Below are positions 1 to 6,070 of a stretch of DNA of 6,210 nucleotides, piece by piece (position 1 is the first letter of the stretch; the number at the start of each line of letters is the position of its first letter). This stretch comes from Fimbriiglobus sp. (GTDB lineage: Bacteria > Planctomycetota > Planctomycetia > Gemmatales > Gemmataceae), in assembly GCA_025352585.1 (NCBI GenBank), contig JANXTD010000147.1, positions 1-6,210 on the forward strand, written 5' to 3'. The notes under the pieces were generated by a model. That model searched no databases. It had not been told where the DNA came from and saw nothing but the letters and a program-made list of their open reading frames with translations. The position numbers and the translations under genes are program-made.

Positions 1-230
1 GCGAACTGCGCGACGGCCGGCACGTCGCCGGGACGTTCCCCGCCGCGACGCCGACGGCCGGCCCGACCGGCACGCCGCTGCCGCCGGGGGCGCTCGACGG
101 CGGCCGGCTCGACTTCGACTACCACGGCCCGACACCGGACTTGCTGTCGTGGCTCGCCCGGCAACCGGTGGACGACCTGCGCGTCGAGCCGCTGGGCCTC
201 ACGGGGATCTACAAGAAATACCACGCGTAA
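1..230 (+). CDS. ABC transporter ATP-binding protein, C-terminal fragment (partial, 5' end outside window)
   Basis: Reading from base 3, an open frame of 75 codons runs to a TAA at 228-230; the beginning lies outside the window. The fragment opens with ELRDGRHVG, which resembles the last strand of an ABC ATPase domain. A Gly/Pro/Thr-rich linker follows. It ends with a short tail containing PVDDLRVEPLGLTGIYKKYH. Tails of the form 'DLRVEPLGL..IY..YH' are typical of ATP-binding subunits of ABC-2 type exporters, where they follow the nucleotide-binding domain. The Walker motifs and signature motif are not in the window, so substrate and direction of transport cannot be told. The stop lies 7 bp from the stop of the convergent mqnE, and no clear terminator hairpin separates them. 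The assignment rests on the tail alone. The coding frame itself is secure from its codon use and its position up against the next gene. Confidence 0.7.
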   Translation, partial: ELRDGRHVAGTFPAATPTAGPTGTPLPPGALDGGRLDFDYHGPTPDLLSWLARQPVDDLRVEPLGLTGIYKKYHA

Positions 231-237
231 TCGGCTA

Positions 238-1365
238 TTACACCAGAGCCAGTCGCCGGCCCGCCTTCGGTGCCCGGCCCGGCTCGCGGACGACTTCGCG
301 GTACAGCGTGTCGCGCTCGACGGGGTCGCGGCCGGCCTCGACGATCAGTTGCCGCAAGTCAGCCACGCTCAACTCTTGCGGGCTGTCGCTGCCGGCCTCG
401 TGGTAGATCTTCTCGTGGACGACGGTGCCGTCAATGTCGTCGGCCCCGTAGCTTTGCGCGACTTGCGCGATCTTCATCGTCAACATGATCCAGTAGGCTT
501 TGATGTGCGGGAAGTTGTCGAGCATGATGCGGCTGACGGCCATCGTGCGCAGATCCATGATCCCCGACGGCTTGGGAATGTGGGACAGCCGGGTGTTGTC
601 GGGGTGGAACGCCAGCGGAATCATGGTTTGAAACCCGCCGGTGTCGTCTTGCAGATTGCGCAGTTGCAACAGGTGATCGATGCGGTGCTCGGCCGTCTCG
701 ATGTGGCCGTACAGCATCGTCGCGTTAGAGCGCAACCCGGCGGCGTGGGCGGCGCGGTGGATCTTGAGCCACTCGGAGCCGTCGGCCTTGTGTTCGCAGA
801 GTTGCGACCGCACGCTCGGCTCGAAAATCTCCGCCCCGCCGCCCGGTAAACTGCCCAACCCGGCGTCCTTCATCTCGGCAATCAGGTCGCCGATGGGCCG
901 CTTCGTTAAGCGCTGGAACCAGTCCCACTCGACCGCCGTCCACGCCTTGAGGTGCAGGTCGGGGTACTCATTGTGGATGAGCGACAGAATGCCCTTGTAC
1001 CACGAAAACGGCTTCTGGTGGTGTAAGCCGCCGACGATGTGCAACTCGGTCGCCCCGGCATTCGTGGCGTTGCAGGCGCGCTCCAGGATTTGCTTGTCGG
1101 ACATGACGTAGCCGCGGTCGGACTTCAAGTCGGCGCGGAACGCACAAAAGTTGCAGCGGTAGACGCAAACGTTGGTCGGGTTGAGGTGCTGGTTGACGTT
1201 GTAGTACGTCACGTTGCCGTTCTTGGCCTCGCGAATGTGGTTGGCCATCTCGCCGAGCGTCGCCAAGTCGGCGTGCCGGTCGAGGTGAACGCCCTCGCCG
1301 AAGTTGAGCCGGCCACCGCCGAGAACCTTGTCGCGCAGGGTGAGGGTTCGTGTGGCGTCTGTCAT
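238..1365 (-). CDS. mqnE: Aminofutalosine synthase MqnE (radical SAM)
   Basis: A 375-residue protein, the usual length for MqnE. In the futalosine route to menaquinone this enzyme joins 3-[(1-carboxyvinyl)oxy]benzoate to the adenosyl group of SAM, giving aminofutalosine. The radical-SAM CxxxCxxC cluster motif is intact in VCVYRCNFCAF, at Cys67, Cys71 and Cys74, and should bind the [4Fe-4S] cluster. Family-typical stretches follow: HIVGGLHH (109-116), LPGGGAEIF (173-181), ATMLYGHIE (215-223), IPLAFHPDN (249-257), HIKAYWIML (287-295) and GADDIDGTVVHEKI (307-320). The start at 1365 is chosen because MTDATRTLTLRDKVLGGGRL aligns with a normal N-terminus and GGGAA lies 7 nt upstream (1373-1377). 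A longer in-frame reading to 1485 would run into the palindromic repeat and is rejected. The gene lies downstream of sppA on the same strand, across a 196-bp gap holding repeat copy 1, so co-transcription is uncertain. MqnC is the nearest paralogue, but the motifs fit MqnE better. Confidence 0.93.
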   Translation of the reverse strand: MTDATRTLTLRDKVLGGGRLNFGEGVHLDRHADLATLGEMANHIREAKNGNVTYYNVNQHLNPTNVCVYRCNFCAFRADLKSDRGYVMSDKQILERACNATNAGATELHIVGGLHHQKPFSWYKGILSLIHNEYPDLHLKAWTAVEWDWFQRLTKRPIGDLIAEMKDAGLGSLPGGGAEIFEPSVRSQLCEHKADGSEWLKIHRAAHAAGLRSNATMLYGHIETAEHRIDHLLQLRNLQDDTGGFQTMIPLAFHPDNTRLSHIPKPSGIMDLRTMAVSRIMLDNFPHIKAYWIMLTMKIAQVAQSYGADDIDGTVVHEKIYHEAGSDSPQELSVADLRQLIVEAGRDPVERDTLYREVVREPGRAPKAGRRLALV

Positions 1366-1434
1366 GGTCGAATTCCCGTGGGTAGATACCCGAGTAACCG
1401 GCGAAATGGCGGGGGGTTCACTGACTGAAAGCAA

Positions 1435-1556
1435 GTAAGAATTTTGCCGCGGAGACGCAGAGGCGCGGAGAAGACCAGAGCCCAAATCCGTGTTTTAAAC
1501 CAAATCTTGGGTTTCGGTCTTCTCCGCGCGTCTGCGTCTCAGCGGCAAAATTTCTT
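1435..1556. repeat. Long palindromic repeat, copy 1 (sppA-mqnE intergenic)
   Basis: Almost all of this segment is an inverted repeat. The left arm starting at ATTTTGCCGC (1441) pairs with the right arm ending at GCGGCAAAAT (1551). Pairing continues inward through the CGCAGA and GGAGAAGACC segments to about 1476/1516, with two mismatches (1451/1541 and 1462/1530). After a mismatch and two G-T wobbles it resumes at 1481-1485/1507-1511. The outermost bases pair imperfectly, with a small bulge. The centre, containing CCGTGTTTT and ACCAAATCTTGG, is shared with the second copy at 3446-3564 and in the same orientation. The element ends 5 bp beyond the sppA stop codon, so it would form a large hairpin in the sppA 3' untranslated RNA and could protect or end that transcript. 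There is no clean U-tract after it on either strand, so it is not called a classical terminator. It holds no gene of its own. Confidence 0.92.
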
Positions 1557-1561
1557 CTCGC

Positions 1562-3409
1562 CTACTTCCACTCGATCATGAAGGGCATCAACATTTTCAC
1601 CGGGTCGTTGGCGGTGTTCAGCACCGGGGCCGCCATCTTCATCGCCTTCTCGGCACCGGGGATCGACCGCAGCGCGCCGAACGGCGAGCCGAGGTCGCCG
1701 TCGGCGAGCTTGTCGAGGAAGCTGCCGCCCTTCGGCAGTTGGTACAGTTCCATCTCGGTCGCCGGGTCGATCTTCGCCAGGGTCTTGGCGTACGCAATCG
1801 CGTCGTCGATGGTGCCCAACTCGTCCACGAGGCCCGCCGCCTTGGCCTGCCGGCCGGTCCAGACGCGGCCGCCGGCGAGGGAGAGCAACTTGGCGCGGTC
1901 CATATCGACGCCAACGGCCTTGCGACCTTCGAGGCCTTTGTCGATGAACTGGTCGTAGATTTCCTCAATCGTCGCCGTCATGGCCTTGCGCTCGGACTCA
2001 CTCCAGGCAAACGTCGTCGAGTTCACGCCGGAGTTCTGACCCTTGCTGATGACGACAGTCTTCATGCCGGCGAATTCTTCGAGGCCACCGGTCACGATCT
2101 TCATGCCGAAAACGCCAATCGAACCGGTGACAGTCCCCGGCTCGGCGAAGATTTTCTTGCCCGCCATCGCGACGTAATAGCCGCCGCTAGCCGCCACGTC
2201 GCCCATACTGGCGACAACCGGCTTCGTGCAGGTCTTGGTCGCGCGCCAAATCATGTCACTCGCCAGCGCGCTGCCACCGGGGCTGTCGATTCGCAACACG
2301 ATCGCCTTGACGGTGGGGTTCTTCTCGGCGTCCTGGATCGCCTTGACGATCGTCTCCGAGCCGACGCTGCTGCCGCCCATCAAGGGGTTGACGCCGCCCT
2401 TGCCCGAGGCGATGCCGCCGATGACGTAAATGACGGCGATCTTCGGCTCTTTCGACTCTTTCTTCTTGGCCGGGCTGAGGGCCTCAAGCAGCTTGAAGGG
2501 GTTCGAGAAGTCGGCGTCCTTGGCCGCGGCCTTGCCGTAGTTCTCCACAACCCGCACGTCCTCGACGCCGAGTTGCTTCTTGAAGAACGCGGGGATTTGG
2601 TCCTGGTAGACCAAATGATCGACGAGGCCCAGTTCGAGGGCTTTCTTGGCGGTGAACGGCCCCTGATCGATGATGGCCTTCACCTGCGCAGCGTCGAACT
2701 TCTTGGCCGGCCGGCCTTTGACGATCGCGCCGACGACTTCGTTGTCGTACTCGTCGCCCAAAATACTTTCGAGCTGCTCGCGGTTCTCCTTCGACATGGT
2801 GTCGGTCAGATAAGGTTCGACGGCACTCTTGTAGTTGCCCATCTTTAACACGTCGGCCTTGAGCTTCAAGAAGTCGAGCGTGTTCTTGTAGTAGGTCACC
2901 TCGGCGCGGAGGCCGTAGACCGACAGGCCGCCGGACTCGGGCAGCACGATGGCGTCGCAGCCGAGGGCGACGAGGTACGACTTCGCGCCCATCTCCTCGG
3001 CGAACGCGGTGACCTTCTTGCCCGACTTGCGGAAGTCGGCCAGCGCCACGCGGACCTCGTTGAGCTTGCCGAAGCCGACGCTGAGGTCGCCGAGTTCGAG
3101 GTACAGCCCCTTGACGCGGTCGTCCTTGCCGGCCTTGCGGATGCGGTCGAGCTTGGCGCGGAGGTTCTCGCCGGGCGCGCCGAAGAGAGATTCGCCGGTG
3201 GGGGCCTCGCTGAGGTCACCGGCGAGCTTGATGTGGGCGACGCGGGCCGCCTTGGTGTCGTCCTTCTTGTCGCCGTCGTCCTTCTTGGGGTCCTTCGCGT
3301 CCTTGGCCGGCTTGTCGGCGAAGGGGTTGGGCTTCGCCGGCTCTTCGCCGCGCGCCGGCAGCGCCAGCAGGGCGACCGCGGCAGTCATCGTCAACAGTCG
3401 GCGGAACAT
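1562..3409 (-). CDS. sppA: Signal peptide peptidase SppA, 67-kDa tandem-domain type (peptidase family S49)
   Basis: A 615-residue protein, close to the 618 residues of E. coli SppA, with the two S49 domains of the long form. This membrane-associated Ser/Lys protease breaks down cleaved signal peptides and similar fragments. The N-terminal domain carries the catalytic lysine in MGNYKSAVEPY (Lys194; E. coli Lys209). The C-terminal domain carries the nucleophile in GDVAASGGYY (Ser408; E. coli Ser409), plus DSPGGS (375-380) and TGSIGVFG (428-435). Both catalytic residues are therefore present. Residues 1-21 (MFRRLLTMTAAVALLALPARG) form a signal peptide or membrane anchor. Residues 25-54 are a Lys/Asp/Pro-rich low-complexity linker. 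The start at 3409 has an AGGAG 7 nt upstream (3417-3421). Reading further upstream in frame would enter repeat copy 2 and the opposing gene, so longer starts are rejected. The gene is transcribed away from the DUF11 gene and is bracketed by the two palindromic repeats. Confidence 0.94.
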   Translation of the reverse strand: MFRRLLTMTAAVALLALPARGEEPAKPNPFADKPAKDAKDPKKDDGDKKDDTKAARVAHIKLAGDLSEAPTGESLFGAPGENLRAKLDRIRKAGKDDRVKGLYLELGDLSVGFGKLNEVRVALADFRKSGKKVTAFAEEMGAKSYLVALGCDAIVLPESGGLSVYGLRAEVTYYKNTLDFLKLKADVLKMGNYKSAVEPYLTDTMSKENREQLESILGDEYDNEVVGAIVKGRPAKKFDAAQVKAIIDQGPFTAKKALELGLVDHLVYQDQIPAFFKKQLGVEDVRVVENYGKAAAKDADFSNPFKLLEALSPAKKKESKEPKIAVIYVIGGIASGKGGVNPLMGGSSVGSETIVKAIQDAEKNPTVKAIVLRIDSPGGSALASDMIWRATKTCTKPVVASMGDVAASGGYYVAMAGKKIFAEPGTVTGSIGVFGMKIVTGGLEEFAGMKTVVISKGQNSGVNSTTFAWSESERKAMTATIEEIYDQFIDKGLEGRKAVGVDMDRAKLLSLAGGRVWTGRQAKAAGLVDELGTIDDAIAYAKTLAKIDPATEMELYQLPKGGSFLDKLADGDLGSPFGALRSIPGAEKAMKMAAPVLNTANDPVKMLMPFMIEWK

Positions 3410-3416
3410 CAAGACT

Positions 3417-3421
3417 CTCCT
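3417..3421 (-). promoter_or_regulatory. Ribosome binding site of sppA
   Basis: On the minus strand this reads AGGAG, continuing as AGGAGAG, 7 nt before the ATG at 3409. It fixes the sppA start against longer in-frame readings that pass through the repeat. Confidence 0.8.
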
Positions 3422-3445
3422 GAGTGATCGGTGGGTATCGCAAAA

Positions 3446-3564
3446 GTATTTTTGCCGCGGAGGCGCAGAGACGCGGAGAAAACCAAAGCCCAATCCCGTG
3501 TTTTCAACCAAATCTTGGTTTTGGTTTTCTCCGCGTCTCTGCGCCTCCGCGGCAAAATTCTTAC
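3446..3564. repeat. Long palindromic repeat, copy 2 (sppA / DUF11-gene divergent region)
   Basis: Two arms of 38 bp, 3450-3487 and 3520-3557, are exact reverse complements. They begin TTTTGCCGCGGAGGCGCAGA and end GGAGAAAACCAAA on the inner side. A 32-base centre (3488-3519) separates them; it contains CCGTGTTTT and ACCAAATCTTGG and is closely similar to the centre of copy 1. The terminal sequence GTAAGAATTTTGCC, read inward from 3564 on the minus strand, matches the left end of copy 1 (from 1435). The element fills nearly half of the 261-bp region between the divergent starts of sppA (3409) and the DUF11 gene (3671). If transcribed from either side it would form a very stable hairpin in the 5' leader. 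Similar GC-rich 'CGCAGAGACGCGGAG' palindromes are, from general knowledge, scattered through planctomycete and some other bacterial genomes; I cannot confirm copy number here. No transposase lies within or beside it. Confidence 0.95.
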
Positions 3565-3656
3565 TGTCTTGTCCTGGCGGTTGGGCTTTCGCCGGTTTGC
3601 GTCGCCGTGGTAATTCTAGTTCGCCGCGGGGGGCGTGTCGATTTTCCCCGGCCGAC
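3565..3656 (+). other. Remaining upstream region of the DUF11 gene, no promoter identified
   Basis: Between the end of repeat copy 2 and the ribosome binding site of the DUF11 gene lie about 90 bases. They must hold that gene's promoter unless transcription starts inside the repeat. I looked for -35/-10 pairs; TTGCGT near 3597 and TAATTC near 3611 are present but too close together for a standard sigma-70 promoter. No operator-like repeat or riboswitch is visible. Confidence 0.35.
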
Positions 3657-3663
3657 GGAAGGG
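3657..3663 (+). promoter_or_regulatory. Ribosome binding site of the DUF11-repeat gene
   Basis: GGAAGGG lies 7 nt before the ATG at 3671. It supports that start over the in-frame ATG at 3635, which would place 12 residues, several of them basic, in front of an otherwise ordinary signal peptide. Confidence 0.75.
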
Positions 3664-3670
3664 CCGAATT

Positions 3671-5263
3671 ATGCGATTGTTGGCACTGCTCGCTCTGACC
3701 CTCGTCGCGCCCGGTGCCTTCGCGCAAGAAGCCGACGACGAGCGCTACGACCCCGAGGTCACGCCGGCGCAGTTCACGCAGCCCGGCCGCGTCGCGCCGC
3801 CGGGCGAGTTCAGCGGTGGCGGCGCGGGTGTCGCCGACCCGGCCACGCCGGTGGTGCGCATCCAGGTCCGCGCCCCGGCCCACCTCGCCCCCGGCAAGCC
3901 GCTCGTTTACCGGATTGTCGTGTCGAACACGTCGAGCGCCACGGCCTACCGGGTGCGGGTGCGGCACCCGTTCCCGCCCGAGGGCGTCAACGCGCCGCCG
4001 GTGGCCGAGCCGCAACCGGAGCCGGCGGCCGCCGGGGTGAAAGAACTCGTCTGGACGTTCAGCGAGTTGAAGCCGGGGGCGACCAAGGAGATCACGCTGA
4101 CGTACACCATGAACATGGACGCCAAGAGTGTCACGGCCAAGGCGTTCGTCGGCTTCGAGCACGGCCAGGCGGTCACGACCGACCACGAGAAGCCGAAGGT
4201 CACGGTCACCAAGTCGGCCCCCGAGAAGGCCGTCGGCACCGAGCCGATCCCCGTGCGGGTGCTGGTCAAGAACGTCAGCCGCGTCACGGTGAAGGATGTC
4301 GAGGTCGTCGAGGACATCTCGAAGGGCTTCGAGTTCGTCGCCGACAACGACAGCGAGCCGACGAGCAACCCCGGCCAGCGCAGTTGGCGCATCAAGGAAC
4401 TCGCGCCGGGGCAGTCGCGCACGATCGAGTACCGCGTGCGGGCCAAGGAGAAGGGGGCCGAGTTCGTCGCCACGTCGAACGTCAAGTCGGGCGACGTGAA
4501 GGGGATCACGGAGCCGGCCAAGAGCGTCACGCGGGTGATGTCGCCCGACCTGAAACTCGACGTGACCGGCCCGGCCACGAAGTCGCTCGACGAGCCGGCC
4601 GAGTACGCCGTCAGCGTCACCAACACCGGCAACACGACGCTGAACAGCGTGCGGGTCGTCGCCGACGTGCCGGCCGACTGTACGGTGAAGAAGATCACCA
4701 ACGGCGGGCAGCGGACGCGCGACCAACTGGTGTGGGACGTGCCGACCGACCGCAAGAACGGGCCGCTCGGGCCGGGCGAAACGGCGACGGTCCGCTTCAC
4801 GCTCGTCGGCAGCCGTGCCGGGGCCAAGATGGTCGCCGTCAACGCCGACGGCGGCCGCGGGGTCGAGCAGGCGAAGACCGTCACGACGACGTTCACCGGC
4901 GTCGCGGCGCTGAAGTACGACATCGAACTGCTACCGGGCCTCGTCGTGGCCGGCACGCAAGCGGTGGTGAGGTACCGCGTCCGCAACACCGGCTCGCGGG
5001 ACGCCAAAAACGTCGTCTTGCGGGTCAGGCTGCCGGCGGAGGTCGAGGCGAAGCAGGTTGGCCCGGCGAAGTCGAATGCCGTGAACGGGGAGCTCGTCTT
5101 CGAGCCGCAGACGGCCCTCGCGGAGGGCGAACTGGTTTACGCGATCACTTACACGGCGCGGACCCCTGGCCGCGCGGCGTTCGTGTTCAAGCTGTCGGCC
5201 GACGGCGAGGCGACGCCGCTGACCGCGGAGAAGTTCGTCACGATCGACCCGCCCAATCCGTAA
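3671..5263 (+). CDS. Secreted protein with four tandem DUF11 / Ig-like repeats
   Basis: A 530-residue exported protein. Residues 1-18 (MRLLALLALTLVAPGAFA) form a signal peptide with probable cleavage at AFA|QE. A Pro/Gly-rich segment follows, to about residue 60. Four beta-sandwich-like units of 100-120 residues come next. Each opens with a short strand and then a 'Y/V-x-V-x-N-T' strand: LVYRIVVSNTSSATAYRVRV (78-97), VRVLVKNVSRVTVKDVEVVE (195-214), YAVSVTNTGNTTLNSVRVVA (312-331) and VVRYRVRNTGSRDAKNVVLR (432-451). Later strands include LKPGATKEITLTY, LAPGQSRTIEYRV and LGPGETATVRFTL. This pattern is that of DUF11 (conserved repeat domain), found in surface and extracellular proteins of many bacteria. 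There is no C-terminal membrane segment or sorting signal. A structural or adhesive envelope role is likely, but no ligand or reaction can be named. trmB starts 9 bp downstream, suggesting one transcript. Confidence 0.88.
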   Translation: MRLLALLALTLVAPGAFAQEADDERYDPEVTPAQFTQPGRVAPPGEFSGGGAGVADPATPVVRIQVRAPAHLAPGKPLVYRIVVSNTSSATAYRVRVRHPFPPEGVNAPPVAEPQPEPAAAGVKELVWTFSELKPGATKEITLTYTMNMDAKSVTAKAFVGFEHGQAVTTDHEKPKVTVTKSAPEKAVGTEPIPVRVLVKNVSRVTVKDVEVVEDISKGFEFVADNDSEPTSNPGQRSWRIKELAPGQSRTIEYRVRAKEKGAEFVATSNVKSGDVKGITEPAKSVTRVMSPDLKLDVTGPATKSLDEPAEYAVSVTNTGNTTLNSVRVVADVPADCTVKKITNGGQRTRDQLVWDVPTDRKNGPLGPGETATVRFTLVGSRAGAKMVAVNADGGRGVEQAKTVTTTFTGVAALKYDIELLPGLVVAGTQAVVRYRVRNTGSRDAKNVVLRVRLPAEVEAKQVGPAKSNAVNGELVFEPQTALAEGELVYAITYTARTPGRAAFVFKLSADGEATPLTAEKFVTIDPPNP

Positions 5264-5272
5264 GTTAGGGCG

Positions 5273-6070
5273 ATGCCGACGCCGCCCGACCCCAGCCGCC
5301 GGGACCAGCACCACTCGCCCACACCCGCGGCCGAGCGCGAGTTCGGCGTCGCCTTCCCCGGCCAGGTCATCGCCGCGTCGAAGTGGACGCAAACCGCCCT
5401 CAAGGCGATGCCGGCCGACGGCCCGCTGAACTGGCGCGAACTCTTCGGCCGCGACGCCCCGGTGGTCATCGACCTCGGCTGTGGCAACGGCCGCTACCTC
5501 ATCGGCAGCGCCATCGCCCGGCCGACGCACGACCACTTCGGCACCGACATTTTGCCCGTGGTGATCCGCTACGCCCGCAAGCGCGGCAACCAGCGCGGCC
5601 TGCCGAACCTCAAGTTCGCCGTGCTGGGCGGGCACGAGTTGCTCGAAAAGTTCGTCGCGCCGGGGACCGTGGACGAACTGCACTGCTACCACCCGCAGCC
5701 GTTCTACGACCCGGCGCAGGTCCACCGCCGGCTGATCACGCCGACGTTCCTGGCCCTGGCCCACCGCACGCTGAAGCCCGGCGGGGCGTTCGTGATCCAG
5801 ACCGACAACCCCGGCTACTGGAAGTACCTGCAAGCCGTGGTACCGGTCTTTTTCGACTTCCACGCCTGCATCGGCCGCTGGCCCGATTCGCCGAAGGGCC
5901 GCACCCGCCGGGAGATCATCGCCCTGAAAAAGAAGCTGCCCGTCTTCCGCGGCCACGGCACGGCCAAGCTCGACTTGAGCGAAGCCGACGCCCTGGCGCT
6001 GGCGGAGAGCTTGCCGCCGCCGACGTTCGACGCCGACCGGCGGCTGCGCGACCTGGACCGGCTGGGCTAA
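5273..6070 (+). CDS. trmB: TrmB-family tRNA (guanine-N7-)-methyltransferase, divergent
   Basis: A 265-residue class I SAM-dependent methyltransferase. The SAM-binding motif VVIDLGCGNGRYL is at 64-76, followed by the acidic strand end in FGTDILP (89-95). The order of the remaining motifs follows TrmB, which makes N7-methylguanosine at position 46 of tRNA. HCYHPQPFYD (137-146) sits where TrmB has FPDPW, TLKPGGAFVIQTDNPGYWKY (166-185) matches the LxPGG...TD...Y segment, and KGRTRREI (208-215) may stand for the C-terminal TKFE-type motif. The PDPW aspartate is replaced (HPQPF), so family membership is clearer than exact substrate. The N-terminal 30 residues are Pro-rich and poorly conserved in appearance, making the protein somewhat longer than usual. 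The ATG at 5273 is 9 bp after the DUF11 stop; the only SD-like bases (AGGG, 5267-5270) are just 2 nt away, so translation may be coupled to the upstream gene. No better start lies before Met46. Confidence 0.8.
   Translation: MPTPPDPSRRDQHHSPTPAAEREFGVAFPGQVIAASKWTQTALKAMPADGPLNWRELFGRDAPVVIDLGCGNGRYLIGSAIARPTHDHFGTDILPVVIRYARKRGNQRGLPNLKFAVLGGHELLEKFVAPGTVDELHCYHPQPFYDPAQVHRRLITPTFLALAHRTLKPGGAFVIQTDNPGYWKYLQAVVPVFFDFHACIGRWPDSPKGRTRREIIALKKKLPVFRGHGTAKLDLSEADALALAESLPPPTFDADRRLRDLDRLG

Noticed and set aside
1366..1485. N-terminal extension of mqnE by 40 residues
   Set aside because: The added residues are read from the palindromic repeat and from intergenic sequence. The start at 1365 gives a family-length protein with an SD-like GGGAA upstream.
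1739..2848. Forward frame of 369 codons opposite sppA
   Set aside because: It is a low-complexity shadow of a well-identified gene whose catalytic residues are intact on the minus strand.
1435..3564. CRISPR array or composite transposon made of the two repeats
   Set aside because: There are only two copies, about 2 kb apart, with a housekeeping-type gene between them. There are no spacers, no transposase and no clear target-site duplications at the ends.
3410..4726. Upstream extension of sppA into a 1054-residue protein
   Set aside because: The extension is antisense to the DUF11 gene and crosses repeat copy 2. The ATG at 3409 has a good ribosome binding site followed by a signal peptide.
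3946..5007. Antisense frame of 353 codons within the DUF11 gene
   Set aside because: It is Ser/Thr/Val-rich with no recognisable motif and mirrors the codon pattern of the real gene on the other strand.
3424..5268. A 614-codon forward frame overlapping the DUF11 gene
   Set aside because: It is an out-of-frame reading, Arg-rich and without any recognisable fold, typical of shadow frames in GC-rich DNA. The frame from 3671 has a signal peptide and regular DUF11 repeats.
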